The notes: generated by a model from the sequence alone, not told the origin. DNA of 64,000 bases from CBDCOD01 sp965219665 (GCA_965219665.1 CBDCOD010000020.1:1-64000), one strand, 5' to 3'. Shown: positions 54,194-63,422, counted from the first letter of the stretch. Numbers and translations: made by a program.

Positions 54194-54775
54194 ATGACTA
54201 ATTTTACTATTCATGCGACGGTACGCAATGACGAAGGGAAGGGTGCGAGCCGCCGCCTGCGTATTCAGGGTGCAGTACCCGGTATCGTTTATGGGGGCAA
54301 GGTTAAGCCTATTTCTATTGCTATTGAGCACAATAAAATCTGGAACCTGTTGCTTGCAGATGAAGCGATCTATACTTCCTTAGTTGATTTGGATATTGAT
54401 GGCAAGGTACAGCAGGTTATTATTAAAGATATTCAGCGCCATCCGTATGCCAATAAATTGGTGCATATAGATTTTCAGCGCATAGAAAAGTCGCGCCACA
54501 TTGTTAAGCGTGTTCCGTTATCGTTCGTTGATGCAGAGAAGTCACCAGGCGTGCGCTTGGGTGCACTGTTGACTCCGCTGGTATCAACGGTAGAAGTACG
54601 TTGTTTGCCAGATAAATTGCCTCAGTGTATAGAGATAGATTGTTCTGTTTTAGAGGCGGGTGATTCTATGAAAATGTCTCAAGTTAAATTGCCTGATGGT
54701 GTTGAATTGACCGCTTTACGCAAGGGTGGTTCAGAGTATGACCATTCTGTATTAATGCTGGGTAAGGCGCGTTAG
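54194..54775 (+). CDS. rplY: 50S ribosomal protein L25 (CTC form)
   Basis: L25 binds 5S rRNA in the large subunit. The protein of about 193 residues has the L25 domain first (GKGASRRLR, VPGIVYGG, then IKDIQRHPYANKLVHIDF, about residues 1-92) and a C-terminal beta domain typical of the longer CTC/TL5 form, rather than the 94-residue E. coli form. The ATG at 54194 follows a TTTTGGAGT ribosome-binding site. A terminator follows the gene. Confidence 0.93.
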   Translation: MTNFTIHATVRNDEGKGASRRLRIQGAVPGIVYGGKVKPISIAIEHNKIWNLLLADEAIYTSLVDLDIDGKVQQVIIKDIQRHPYANKLVHIDFQRIEKSRHIVKRVPLSFVDAEKSPGVRLGALLTPLVSTVEVRCLPDKLPQCIEIDCSVLEAGDSMKMSQVKLPDGVELTALRKGGSEYDHSVLMLGKAR

Positions 54776-54807
54776 TCTTTACATCAGCCATTCAGATTAT
54801 ATGCATG

Positions 54808-54844
54808 CGCCTTGCTGAGTTATTAGCAAGGCGTTACTTTTTTT
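54808..54844 (+). terminator. Intrinsic terminator after rplY
   Basis: CGCCTTGCT pairs with AGCAAGGCG (9 bp, 8-base loop) and is followed by TTAC and seven Ts. It separates rplY from pth. Confidence 0.8.
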
Positions 54845-54849
54845 AGTCT

Positions 54850-55437
54850 ATGCTAAAAATAATTGCTGGCTTAGGAAATTGGGGCGATAAGTACGCGCTT
54901 ACTCGTCATAATGTGGGCTTCTGGTTTTTGGATGCCTTGCTAAAAAAAAGTGATGGTTTGTGGAAGGACGAGCGGGGCTTTGAAGGGCAGGTTGCAAAGG
55001 TAATGCTGCATGGAGAGGCTGTTCTGTTATTTCGCACTAAAAAATTCATGAATACATGCGGTTCAGGTTTGGCTAAACTTGTACGTTTCTATAAAGTATC
55101 CCCCGAAGATGTGCTTATTGTTCACGATGAGGTGGATTTTGCAGCAGGGGTTGCGCGTCTTAAATTAGGTGGGTCACATGGCGGGCATAACGGCCTGCGT
55201 GATTGCATTCGCCATTTAGGTAGTAGCGATTTTGCGCGCTTGAGAATTGGTATTGGACATCCAGGTGATAGTAAGAAGGTGCATAGCTATGTTCTTAGCA
55301 AGCCGAGCACGGGAGATAGAATCAGTATTGATCAGGCCATGGATAATAGTTTGAGTGTGTTGCCGGATGTTATTAGGCAAGCGTATGAGCCAGCAATGAA
55401 TCAGTTGCATTCGCAGCGCAGTACAAGTGAATTGTAG
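54850..55437 (+). CDS. pth: Peptidyl-tRNA hydrolase
   Basis: Pth releases peptides from peptidyl-tRNA that drops off ribosomes. The 195-residue protein has the family motifs with the catalytic residues: GLGNWGDKYALTRHNVGF (His near residue 22), FMNTCG, VHDEVDF (Asp) and GGSHGGHNGLR. The order rplY-pth-ychF is typical for proteobacteria. It starts shortly after the rplY terminator, and a separate promoter is not clear. Confidence 0.96.
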   Translation: MLKIIAGLGNWGDKYALTRHNVGFWFLDALLKKSDGLWKDERGFEGQVAKVMLHGEAVLLFRTKKFMNTCGSGLAKLVRFYKVSPEDVLIVHDEVDFAAGVARLKLGGSHGGHNGLRDCIRHLGSSDFARLRIGIGHPGDSKKVHSYVLSKPSTGDRISIDQAMDNSLSVLPDVIRQAYEPAMNQLHSQRSTSEL

Positions 55438-55467
55438 TCATGGTTTTTATAAGGTATAGGAGTAAAA

Positions 55468-56559
55468 ATGGGATTTAAGTGCGGTATTGTTGGCTTGCCT
55501 AACGTTGGAAAATCTACCCTTTTTAATGCGCTCACTCATGCAGAAATTGATGCGGCAAATTACCCTTTCTGTACGATTGATCCCAATTTTGGAGTGGTGG
55601 AAGTGCCTGATACGCGCTTACAGCAGCTATGTGATTTGGTGCACCCGCAAAAGACAGTACCTGCCATTATGGAGTTTGTGGATATAGCTGGTTTAGTGAA
55701 GGGGGCATCAAAAGGCGAAGGGCTGGGTAATCAGTTTTTGGCTAATATACGTGAGACGGATGCGATAGTACAGGTTGTGCGCTGCTTTGAGGATGAGAAT
55801 ATCGTGCATACAGAAGGGGTGGTTGATCCTATAGCAGATATTGAGGTGATTAACTTTGAGTTAGCGTTGGCAGATTTGAGTGTGGTTGAAAAGGCAATGG
55901 TGCGCACTCAGAAAATGGTGCGCACCGGTGATAAGAGTAGTCAGGCACAGTTAGCAGTGCTTGCGAAGGCAAAGATACATTTAGAAGCTGGTAGGTGGCT
56001 GCGCGGTTTGGAGTGGCAAGAGGCGGAACTGGAAGTGTTGTCTGTGTATCAGTTCTTGACAATGAAACATTTGCTGTATGTGGCTAATATTGCGGAGGGT
56101 GAGGATGAGAGCAATGTGCATTGGCAGCGTGTGAAGCAGCAGGCGCAGCAGGATCAGGCTGAGTGCTTGGCATTATGTGTGCAGTTAGAGGGTGAGTTAA
56201 GTGCCTTGCCAGAGGAGGAGCGCGGAGAGTATTTAGAGGCAATGGGTTTAGAGGAGACAGGGTTGAATCGTTTGATTCTTGCTGGGTATGCTTTATTACA
56301 GTTGCAGACTTTTTTTACTGCGGGAGAGAAGGAGGTGCGTGCTTGGACTGTTCCTGTTGGTTGTAATGCGCAACAGGCAGCTGGGAAAATTCACACAGAT
56401 TTTGCTAAGGGTTTTATTCGTGCTGAGGTTGTGCATTTTAACGATTATATAGAGACAAAAGGTGAAAGCGGTGCCCGTGAGAAGGGCAAGTTAAGAGCAG
56501 AAGGGCGTGATTACATTATGCAAGATGGTGATGTAGTGCATTTTCTGTTTAATGTTTAG
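55468..56559 (+). CDS. ychF: Redox-regulated ATPase YchF (Obg family)
   Basis: YchF is an Obg-like P-loop NTPase with ATP preference (Asn in place of the G4 Lys/Asp pair) that binds ribosomes. The 363-residue protein has GIVGLPNVGKSTLFNALT (G1), the YPFCTIDPNFG switch, the DIAGLVKGASKGEGLG G3 region, and LLYVANIAE. A C-terminal TGS domain carries AWTVPVGCNAQQAAGKIH. It follows pth by 30 nt. Confidence 0.96.
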   Translation: MGFKCGIVGLPNVGKSTLFNALTHAEIDAANYPFCTIDPNFGVVEVPDTRLQQLCDLVHPQKTVPAIMEFVDIAGLVKGASKGEGLGNQFLANIRETDAIVQVVRCFEDENIVHTEGVVDPIADIEVINFELALADLSVVEKAMVRTQKMVRTGDKSSQAQLAVLAKAKIHLEAGRWLRGLEWQEAELEVLSVYQFLTMKHLLYVANIAEGEDESNVHWQRVKQQAQQDQAECLALCVQLEGELSALPEEERGEYLEAMGLEETGLNRLILAGYALLQLQTFFTAGEKEVRAWTVPVGCNAQQAAGKIHTDFAKGFIRAEVVHFNDYIETKGESGAREKGKLRAEGRDYIMQDGDVVHFLFNV

Positions 56560-56631
56560 TTTTTAGTGTTCCTTTAACTTTAACGTGTCCATATGGTGCG
56601 TTAGTTCATTTTAATGATAGGCTGACAGGAT

Positions 56632-57207
56632 ATGAGCCGTTGTATAGCAGGTGTTGATGAGGTAGGACGTGGTGCTTTGGTGGGCGCTGTGGTGAGTGCT
56701 GCCGTTGTTTTGCCTGATGACTGGCGTAAGCATGTATTGCTGTGTGAGCTGAAAGATTCTAAAAAAATAAGCCCTGCAAAGCGTAAGAAATTGAGCGTGT
56801 GTATCAAGCATCACTGCCGCTGGGCAGTTGGTGAAGCGAGTGCACAAGAAATTGATGTACTGAATATTCATCATGCTACTTTGTTAGCTATGCAGCGCGC
56901 TGTTGTGCTGTTAGGTGCGTGTGATGAGGTGTGGGTTGATGGTAAGTATGCCCCAGCAATTAGCGTGCCGTGCAAGACTTTTATTAAGGGGGATGCACTG
57001 CATGCCTGTATAAGTGCTGCATCTATTGTGGCGAAGGTGTATCGTGATGCGGCTATGATTGCCTTAGATAGTGTGTATCCACAGTATGGGTTTGCACAGC
57101 ATAAAGGCTATGCAACGCGGCAGCATCTTGCTGCATTGGAGCGATTTGGAGCGATTGAGCTACATCGGCGCAGTTTTAGTCCTCTATCAGAGATGGTGCT
57201 TGATTAG
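56632..57207 (+). CDS. rnhB: Ribonuclease HII
   Basis: RNase HII cleaves at ribonucleotides embedded in DNA. The 191-residue protein begins with the catalytic pair in AGVDEVGRGALVG (Asp and Glu), followed by LKDSKKISPAKR, DALHACISAASIVAKVYRD with the third carboxylate, and the YGFAQHKGYATRQH segment. It ends 35 nt before the convergent lpxB gene. Confidence 0.95.
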   Translation: MSRCIAGVDEVGRGALVGAVVSAAVVLPDDWRKHVLLCELKDSKKISPAKRKKLSVCIKHHCRWAVGEASAQEIDVLNIHHATLLAMQRAVVLLGACDEVWVDGKYAPAISVPCKTFIKGDALHACISAASIVAKVYRDAAMIALDSVYPQYGFAQHKGYATRQHLAALERFGAIELHRRSFSPLSEMVLD

Positions 57208-57242
57208 TGCTGTTTGAGTCGTTCCATTCCTTTATGGGTGGC

Positions 57243-58376
57243 TTAGTGGTTGACAAAGTGAGCAATGGTGTCAATTGGATCGCTACCCGCTATTAGCATG
57301 TGGTGTATTCTATCAAAGTGTTGGATTTGTGCTTGTCGCTCTGTTGGGTTGTGGAGCAGGTGATAGAGTTTGTCACCAATGGTAGCGCTTTGCGCTTGTT
57401 GTTGTAAAAATTCTGGGACAATAAATTGGTTTGCTAAGGCGTTGGGAAGTGATACCCATGGTGTTTTTAGCATCCGACCAAGCAGTAGTGCGTTGATTGG
57501 GGAGACTTTATAGACTACCAGCATGGGCTTTTTCAGTAATAGTGTTTCTAAGGTGGCAGTGCCTGATGCAACCATGGCGGCATCACAGGCTTGTAAAATC
57601 GTGCGTGCGTTACCATTGAGTACGCGAATGTTTTGGCGTAGTGGTGCGGTGGCTGTTTGAATAATTGCTTCAATGTGTGGCATTAAATGAGGATGCGCGC
57701 AGGGGATAAGGCAGTGATAGGATGTTTTGGAGTGGTTGTGGTAGCGTTGCAGGCTGTGTATTAGAATGGGGAGATTGCGCAGTATTTCACTTTTTCGCGA
57801 TCCGGGAAGCATGGCGATAATAGGGTGCTGTTCCGTTAAGTGAAGCAGTGTTCGAGCCGCTTGGGTGTCTGTGTGGAGGGGAATGCTCTGTGCCATGGGA
57901 TGCCCTACAAAACTAGCACTGAGTTGTGCTTGCTCATATAGTTTAGGTTCAAAAGGGAATAAGCAAAATATGTGTTGGCAGCACCGTGCAATTTTATGCA
58001 CACGCTCAGTGCGCCAAGCCCATATAGAGGGGCTTACATAGTGTAGGGTTGGAAGGTGGGGGCGTAGTGCTTTTTCAACACCAAAGTTGAAGTCGGGTGC
58101 GTCGATGCCAATAAATAAGTCTATGTTTTCGGATAGTGCCTTACTAATAAATTGCTGGCGTAGTTTGAGCAGTACAGAAAGGTTCTTTATAGCATCGCTA
58201 AAACCCATAATCGCCATAGCAGAACTATCAAACCATTGCGTTTGTCCAGCTTGTAGCATGTTGCTGCCGCCCATCCCGACAATTTGTGCATGTGGAAAGC
58301 GTTGTAATATGCGCTCAATTAGGTTAGCGCCAATGATGTCAGCAGAGACTTCTCCTGCAAGTAGTGCAATTTTCAT
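57243..58376 (-). CDS. lpxB: Lipid-A-disaccharide synthase
   Basis: LpxB joins UDP-diacylglucosamine and lipid X to give the lipid A disaccharide at the inner membrane. The 377-residue protein has the LLAGEVSADIIGANLI start, VGMGGSNML, IGIDAPDFNF, YVSPSIWAWR, FVGHPMA, MLPGSRKSEI and ASGTATLET, which cover the glycosyltransferase B fold from end to end. In many species lpxB precedes rnhB on the same strand; here the two converge. folP lies just upstream on the same strand. Confidence 0.95.
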   Translation of the reverse strand: MKIALLAGEVSADIIGANLIERILQRFPHAQIVGMGGSNMLQAGQTQWFDSSAMAIMGFSDAIKNLSVLLKLRQQFISKALSENIDLFIGIDAPDFNFGVEKALRPHLPTLHYVSPSIWAWRTERVHKIARCCQHIFCLFPFEPKLYEQAQLSASFVGHPMAQSIPLHTDTQAARTLLHLTEQHPIIAMLPGSRKSEILRNLPILIHSLQRYHNHSKTSYHCLIPCAHPHLMPHIEAIIQTATAPLRQNIRVLNGNARTILQACDAAMVASGTATLETLLLKKPMLVVYKVSPINALLLGRMLKTPWVSLPNALANQFIVPEFLQQQAQSATIGDKLYHLLHNPTERQAQIQHFDRIHHMLIAGSDPIDTIAHFVNH

Positions 58377-58399
58377 GGTGTGTGTTCTTACTGATTTTG

Positions 58400-59185
58400 C
58401 TATAGGAGAGCGTTTAGAATGTCCAGAGCTTGTCGTGTTTGTGCGACATCGTGTACGCGCACAATACGGCAGCCTTTAGCTACAGCAAGCATAGCAGCGC
58501 AAGTGCTGCTTAGTGTGCGTTGTTGCGGGTCTTTTTTGTGGGTGATTGCGCCCAGCATAGATTTACGGGAAACACCTATTAAAACGGGATAGCCTAATTG
58601 GCAAATATGTGGCAGGTTCTGAAAGAGCGTGCAGTTATGCTCTACGTTTTTACCAAAGCCGAATCCAGGGTCAATAATAATCTGTTTGATGCCAGCAACT
58701 AATGCTGCTTCAATCCGCTGTTTTAGAAAGTCAGTTACCTCATGGATAATGTCAGTATATTGTGGATTGATGTGCATAGTTTGTGGTGTGCCTACTTTGT
58801 GCATCAAGCATACAGGGACTTGCAGCTCAGCAGCAGTAGAGAGTGCGTTTTTATCGGTTAAGGCGTTGATGTCGTTTATCATGGTGGCCCCTGCGGCAAC
58901 TGCTTGCTGCATGATTTTTGGCTTGGTGGTGTCAATAGAGATAGGAATAGTAGGATGTTGGCTGCGTAGAGCCGTAATAATGGGGATAGTGCGTTGCAAT
59001 TCTTCTGTTTCGCTGACAGGGGTTGCGCCGGGTCTGGAAGATTCGCCTCCAATGTCTATGATGTCAGCTCCTTGCTGTATCATGTCTAAGGCGTGGCTTA
59101 TCGCAGCGTCTATCTGGTTGTATTTGCCGCCATCTGAGAAGGAGTCTGGGGTGCAGTTCAATACCCCCATTATTTCTGCTTGCAT
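58400..59185 (-). CDS. folP: Dihydropteroate synthase
   Basis: FolP condenses p-aminobenzoate with the dihydropterin pyrophosphate, the step blocked by sulfonamides. The 261-residue TIM barrel begins with the MGVLNCTPDSFSDGG loop, GGESSRPGATPVS (pyrophosphate site), ISIDTTKP, MINDINALT, CLMHKVGTPQTM and IIDPGFGFGK. All conserved loops are present. It lies between lpxB and leuD on the minus strand, away from its usual neighbours ftsH and glmM. Confidence 0.96.
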   Translation of the reverse strand: MQAEIMGVLNCTPDSFSDGGKYNQIDAAISHALDMIQQGADIIDIGGESSRPGATPVSETEELQRTIPIITALRSQHPTIPISIDTTKPKIMQQAVAAGATMINDINALTDKNALSTAAELQVPVCLMHKVGTPQTMHINPQYTDIIHEVTDFLKQRIEAALVAGIKQIIIDPGFGFGKNVEHNCTLFQNLPHICQLGYPVLIGVSRKSMLGAITHKKDPQQRTLSSTCAAMLAVAKGCRIVRVHDVAQTRQALDILNALL

Positions 59186-59229
59186 GCTTAGAGTTTGTGC
59201 ATCTGTATTGCAGGTCTGGTTGTTGCGTA

Positions 59230-59877
59230 TTACAATTTAAGCGATTCAAACACCCAAGGATGTTCCTGTCGCTTTCGTTGTTCAAATTGCTTAATGGCAT
59301 CAGTGTGCTGTAAGGTGATTCCAATGTCATCTAAGCCTTCAAGTAGGCATTTTTTTCTGAAAGGGTCTATGTCAAACTGATAGTGTTGCTCGTGGTTGTG
59401 GATGGTTTGTGTGGCTAAATTAATAGTCAGTTCTAAGCCGTCTTGTGATAGCGCCGCTTGCATTAAGGCATTGCAGGTTGAGACGTCTAAGGAAATGGGT
59501 AAAATGGCGTTCTTGAAGCAGTTATTATAGAAAATATCGGCAAAGGAGGGTGCAATAATGGCATCAAAGCCATAGTCTTTTAATGCCCAAGGGGCATGTT
59601 CCCGTGATGAGCCGCAACCAAAATTTTCACCAGTGATAAGTATTTTCGCGCCTTTGTAGCGTGGCAGATTGAGTATAAAATCTGGGTTTATCGGGCGGTT
59701 GCTGTTATCACTGTCGGGTTCACCTTTATCAAGGTAACGCCATTCGTCAAATAGGTTGACACCAAATCCTGAACGTTTAATAGATTTCAAAAATTGCTTC
59801 GGTATAATGGCATCAGTGTCAACATTTGCCCTATCTAAGGGAGCTACGGTGCTGTGTATAGTAGATAATTTTTCCAT
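59230..59877 (-). CDS. leuD: 3-isopropylmalate dehydratase small subunit
   Basis: LeuD completes isopropylmalate isomerase with LeuC. The 215-residue protein has VDTDAIIPKQFL near the N-terminus, ITGENFGCGSSREHAPWAL (substrate-binding Arg near residue 87) and the IAPSFADIFYNNCFKNAILP strand. It is located 31 kb from leuC at 26670-28076, although the two encode subunits of one enzyme. It is divergent from the SDR gene, with 18 nt between the starts. Confidence 0.95.
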   Translation of the reverse strand: MEKLSTIHSTVAPLDRANVDTDAIIPKQFLKSIKRSGFGVNLFDEWRYLDKGEPDSDNSNRPINPDFILNLPRYKGAKILITGENFGCGSSREHAPWALKDYGFDAIIAPSFADIFYNNCFKNAILPISLDVSTCNALMQAALSQDGLELTINLATQTIHNHEQHYQFDIDPFRKKCLLEGLDDIGITLQHTDAIKQFEQRKRQEHPWVFESLKL

Positions 59878-59895
59878 AAGGGGTCAGTTGTAGTA

Positions 59896-60738
59896 ATGTC
59901 TAAAAAATCAAAACAAGTTAGAGGTGCTATTTTAATCACTGGATGCAGTACAGGGATAGGTTATTTTTGTGCAAAAAAGCTACACAGTGAAAAATTTCAC
60001 GTCTTGGCAACTGCGCGCAAGCCAGAGGATGTTGAGCGCTTACGGCAAGAAGGTCTGACAGCGCATCAGTTAGATGTGGATGATAAAAAGAGTATTGAAG
60101 CAGGATTGAATTGGGCGATTGAGCAAAGTAATGGAGGGTTATATGCATTGTTCAATAATGCTGGTTTTGGCTTGGTTGCCGCTGTGGAGGATTTAAGTTA
60201 TGAAGCCTTGCAAGCACAATTTTCTACGAACGTGTTGGGTACACAGTACTTGACGAATCGTTTTATTGCCCATGTGCGCGCAGGGGGACAGCGCGCGCGT
60301 ATTATTTATAATTCTTCGGTACTGGGTTTTGTAAGTTTGCCTTTTCGGGGTGGCTATAACGCGAGCAAGTATGCTGTAGAAGGTTTTGCAGATAGTTTGC
60401 GTGCTGAGTTGGATTGTGATGATTTGCGGATTTGTAGCATTCAGCCCGGTCCTATTGTGAGTTTATTTAGGAAAAATGCAATTGCTGCTTTGAGGGAGTG
60501 GGTGGATTGTGATGGGAGTGTGCACCGTGCCTTGTATGAGCAGTACTTGAATGCATCAGAACATAAGCCACTCCCCTTTATGTTAGGTCCAGAAGCGGTG
60601 TATAAGGCGTTAGAGCATGCTTTGATAGCCCCAAAACCGAAGGCGCATTATCGAGTAACTTTTCCAACCCATTTATTCTGGTTGTTAAAACGGATACTTC
60701 CAGCGCGTGCATTAGATTATATTTTGCGTAAGATTTGA
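59896..60738 (+). CDS. Short-chain dehydrogenase/reductase
   Basis: The 280-residue SDR has the cofactor motif TGCSTGIGYFCAK (TGxxxGxG, about residues 15-21), the NNAGFG strand motif, and the catalytic Tyr and Lys in YNASKYAVEGFAD, with a Ser in IIYNSSVLG. The absence of an Asp after beta-2 and the presence of ATARKPEDVE suggest NADP use. The substrate is unknown. It resembles sugar or lipid SDRs found next to DNA repair genes in proteobacteria. Its stop overlaps the mutY start. Confidence 0.85.
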   Translation: MSKKSKQVRGAILITGCSTGIGYFCAKKLHSEKFHVLATARKPEDVERLRQEGLTAHQLDVDDKKSIEAGLNWAIEQSNGGLYALFNNAGFGLVAAVEDLSYEALQAQFSTNVLGTQYLTNRFIAHVRAGGQRARIIYNSSVLGFVSLPFRGGYNASKYAVEGFADSLRAELDCDDLRICSIQPGPIVSLFRKNAIAALREWVDCDGSVHRALYEQYLNASEHKPLPFMLGPEAVYKALEHALIAPKPKAHYRVTFPTHLFWLLKRILPARALDYILRKI

Positions 60739-61748
60739 GAAAAGAGCACTTTGTACAGCGTCTGCTCCAGTGGCAGCAGCGTAGGGGACGGCATGACTTG
60801 CCGTGGCAGCATAAGCGTTCTTTGTATAGTGTTTGGGTCTCTGAAATTATGTTACAGCAAACACAGGTGGTTACAGTTATCCCCTATTACGAGCGTTTTA
60901 TGTTGCGCTTTCCAAGTGTGCAACAGTTGGCAGTCGCGCATGAAGATGAAGTACTGCATTTGTGGTCAGGATTGGGGTACTATAGCAGAGGCCGCAATCT
61001 GCATAAGGCGGCGCGGCAGATTGTGCAGCAGTACGGTGGTGAAATGCCGCGTAGGGCTGAGGAATGGGAGGCGTTGCCGGGTGTAGGGCAGAGTACAGCG
61101 CATGCTATACTGTCTCTTGCTTTGAATAGTCCATTAGCTATTTTAGACGCGAATGTAAAGCGCGTGCTGGCAAGGGTGTGGTGTATGCAAAACGATTTTT
61201 CTGCTACAAAAGAAAAGCAAGCGCTATGGGCGCATGCACAGAATTTAGTGCCTTTAGAGCGGGCAGGGCAGTACAATCAGGCCTTAATGGATCTTGGTGC
61301 AATGGTGTGCACTAACCGTAATCCACAGTGTAGTCAGTGTCCATTGCAGCAGAGCTGCAAAGCCTTTGCACAGGGTTTGCAAGCACAGCTTCCTGCTAAA
61401 GTGGTCAAAAAGCCAAAGCCAACAAAGCATACTGACTTTATGCTGTTGAGTCATGGCAGTCATTGCTTACTGAAACAAAGACCGAGTAAGGGTGTATGGG
61501 CCAATCTTTGGGTGCTTCCCACACTGGAAGAGGTTAAGGATATCAATTTGGGCTGGTTGGAGTATCAGCGCCCTGTTGAGTTGCGCACCACATTTACGCA
61601 CTATCATTTGAAGTATCGTGTGCATTATGCACAGGTAAGTGCTTTTGCTGATTTAGGAAGCGGCTGGTTGTGGTTTAATCGTACGCTGCCTGTAGCAGTG
61701 GGCGTACCTGCGCCGATAGCTAAATTGATTGCTAAAGAAGTAGTATAA
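60735..61748 (+). CDS. mutY: Adenine DNA glycosylase MutY
   Basis: MutY removes adenine mispaired with 8-oxoguanine. The 337-residue protein has the helix-hairpin-helix glycosylase domain (MLQQTQV, SGLGYYSRGRNLH, LPGVGQSTAHAILS, with catalytic Glu and Asp), the 4Fe-4S ligands in CTNRNPQCSQCPLQQSC (C-x6-C-x2-C-x5-C, about residues 195-211), and a C-terminal Nudix-like domain for 8-oxoG recognition. The start is TTG 60735, overlapping the SDR stop. A TATAAT (61744-61749) over its stop could be the -10 for the lipoprotein gene. Confidence 0.94.
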   Translation: MRKEHFVQRLLQWQQRRGRHDLPWQHKRSLYSVWVSEIMLQQTQVVTVIPYYERFMLRFPSVQQLAVAHEDEVLHLWSGLGYYSRGRNLHKAARQIVQQYGGEMPRRAEEWEALPGVGQSTAHAILSLALNSPLAILDANVKRVLARVWCMQNDFSATKEKQALWAHAQNLVPLERAGQYNQALMDLGAMVCTNRNPQCSQCPLQQSCKAFAQGLQAQLPAKVVKKPKPTKHTDFMLLSHGSHCLLKQRPSKGVWANLWVLPTLEEVKDINLGWLEYQRPVELRTTFTHYHLKYRVHYAQVSAFADLGSGWLWFNRTLPVAVGVPAPIAKLIAKEVV

Positions 61749-61809
61749 TCCACATTGATTTTAGCTTTTTTAGCGTGTTTCTTTCATAGTAATAGATTAA
61801 GGTAATAAT

Positions 61810-62409
61810 ATGATTAAGGATTATTTGTTCAAAGCGAGTGTGGCTTTTTGTGCAGCAGTTTTATTGACTTCATGTAGCAGTTCACCAAAGAAAAAACCAA
61901 AGGTTGCAGTTGCTGGATGTGTTTTTCCAAATACAAATGTTGCAGCCCCGGGGTGGGTTTGTGATGAGCCAGTTGCTGGAATTGATGTTTCCGCAGTAGG
62001 TATTGCAGAAAAATCTAAGGCGGGTATTTCTTTTATGAAAGATATAGCAGCAGCAGATGCACGTGGAAAGCTGGTTGAACAATTTAAGGTGCTGGTTGAT
62101 AAGATGGTGAAGTCTTATTTTGGTACGACGGGCGGTGCGAACTCTGAAACAGTGGATCGTGCTGCAGAAAGTGTATTAAAGACTGTGTCTTCAGATGTTT
62201 TAGTGGGATCAAAGGTGTATAAAAGCCGCACAGGTCCTAATGGAAATCTATACGTATTGGTAGGCTTGGATGCGGCTGCCACACAGAAAGCGGCAGAAGA
62301 GCGTGTGCGTACGAGCATGAATAATGACCAAGCTTTATGGCAGCAGTTCAAGGCACAAAAGGCCCATGATGAATTAGCTGCAGAAATCGCTAAGCAAAAA
62401 GTGCAGTAA
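61810..62409 (+). CDS. Lipoprotein of the LPP20 family
   Basis: The 199-residue protein has a signal peptide ending in a lipobox LLTSC (Cys near residue 22), followed by a short lysine-rich linker. The mature part is an LPP20-like domain: residues 60-150 with ADARGKLVEQFKVLVDKM and a VLVGLDAAATQKA strand. Function is unknown; LPP20 proteins are outer-membrane or periplasmic lipoproteins in several Gram-negatives. It lies between mutY and the rplM operon. Confidence 0.75.
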   Translation: MIKDYLFKASVAFCAAVLLTSCSSSPKKKPKVAVAGCVFPNTNVAAPGWVCDEPVAGIDVSAVGIAEKSKAGISFMKDIAAADARGKLVEQFKVLVDKMVKSYFGTTGGANSETVDRAAESVLKTVSSDVLVGSKVYKSRTGPNGNLYVLVGLDAAATQKAAEERVRTSMNNDQALWQQFKAQKAHDELAAEIAKQKVQ

Positions 62410-62489
62410 TCATAGACTTTAACGAGTACAATGCGCGCCTTTGTTGAACTGGGGTGATCTTTCAGCCCTACCCACTATAAGTAAGAATT

Positions 62490-62933
62490 ATGATAGGACA
62501 ACGCACATTTGTGGCGACACGAGCAAACACAGATAAACAATGGTATCTCGTGGATGCTGGTGGAAAAACATTAGGCCGTTTGGCTTCAGAAATAGCCAGA
62601 CGATTACGCGGTAAGCATAAGCCACAATTTACACCGGGTGTTGATTGTGGTGATTATATTATCGTTACAAACACTGATCAGTTAAGCGTTACTGGTAATA
62701 AAGCAGAAGGCAAAAAATATTACCGTTACACAGGCTATGTAGGTAATTTAAAAGAATCCAATTTTGAACGGATGATGGAGAAAGACTCTACACAGGTATT
62801 GCGTTTAGCGGTCAAAGGCATGTTGCCAAGAGGTAGTCTGGGACGTCAGCAGTTGCGAAATCTGAAAATATATGCAAGTTCAGAGCATCCACATGCTTCA
62901 CAAGAGCCAGTCTGCCTAGATATTAACATTTAA
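62490..62933 (+). CDS. rplM: 50S ribosomal protein L13
   Basis: L13 is a primary 23S rRNA-binding protein. The 147-residue protein has the standard GKTLGRLASEIARRLRGKH, GDYIIVTNTDQLSVTGNK, and MLPRGSLGRQQLRNLKIY motifs. It is in the conserved rplM-rpsI pair and its stop lies 12 nt before rpsI. The 80-base leader has a GGGG...CCC fold and a TACAAT box, which could hold the promoter and a feedback site, but neither is certain. Confidence 0.96.
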   Translation: MIGQRTFVATRANTDKQWYLVDAGGKTLGRLASEIARRLRGKHKPQFTPGVDCGDYIIVTNTDQLSVTGNKAEGKKYYRYTGYVGNLKESNFERMMEKDSTQVLRLAVKGMLPRGSLGRQQLRNLKIYASSEHPHASQEPVCLDINI

Positions 62934-62945
62934 GAACCAATAGAT

Positions 62946-63332
62946 ATGGAATATTTTTTTGCAACAGGTCGCCGTAAAAGTTCTGTTGCGCGTGTGCGCA
63001 TAAGAAAAGGCAAAGGTATTATCACAATTAATAAGCGTGACCAAAGTGAGTACTTTGGCAGAGAAACAGATCGTATGATTATTCGCCAGCCTTTAGAGAC
63101 TGCTGAGTTGGCTGATAATTTTGATATATTTGTTAATGTGCATGGTGGTGGTTCTACTGGTCAGGCAGGCGCTATTCGCCACGGCATAGCGCGCGCTTTA
63201 GTGCAGTATGATGAATTGCTTAAAGGCGCATTGCGCAAAGGCGGCTTTATTACACGTGATGCACGTCAAGTTGAGCGTAAGAAGGTTGGGTTACACAAAG
63301 CGCGTAAGCGTCCTCAGTTCTCCAAGCGTTAA
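62946..63332 (+). CDS. rpsI: 30S ribosomal protein S9
   Basis: S9 is a small-subunit protein whose basic tail contacts the P-site tRNA. The 128-residue protein has ATGRRKSSVARVR, the GGGSTGQAGAIRHGIARAL segment and the conserved C-terminal KKVGLHKARKRPQFSKR with the terminal KR. It follows rplM by 12 nt and is followed by a strong terminator. Confidence 0.97.
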   Translation: MEYFFATGRRKSSVARVRIRKGKGIITINKRDQSEYFGRETDRMIIRQPLETAELADNFDIFVNVHGGGSTGQAGAIRHGIARALVQYDELLKGALRKGGFITRDARQVERKKVGLHKARKRPQFSKR

Positions 63333-63357
63333 TTCGTTAATCAGCATTCCCCTTGAA

Positions 63358-63391
63358 AATGCGCACCAGAATTTGGTGCGCATTTTTTTTA
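63358..63391 (+). terminator. Intrinsic terminator after rplM-rpsI
   Basis: ATGCGCACCA pairs with TGGTGCGCAT (10 bp, loop GAATT) and is followed by a run of Ts. It may also act on the opposite strand for the convergent rmuC gene, since a run of As precedes the stem. Confidence 0.9.
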
Positions 63392-63422
63392 TTCTCAAGT
63401 AAATAGTACGCCAATAGTCAGC

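Noticed and set aside
58629..59240. 203-codon plus-strand open frame opposite folP
   Set aside because: folP on the minus strand has every conserved motif; the opposite frame is Cys- and Met-rich low-quality sequence with no start signal.
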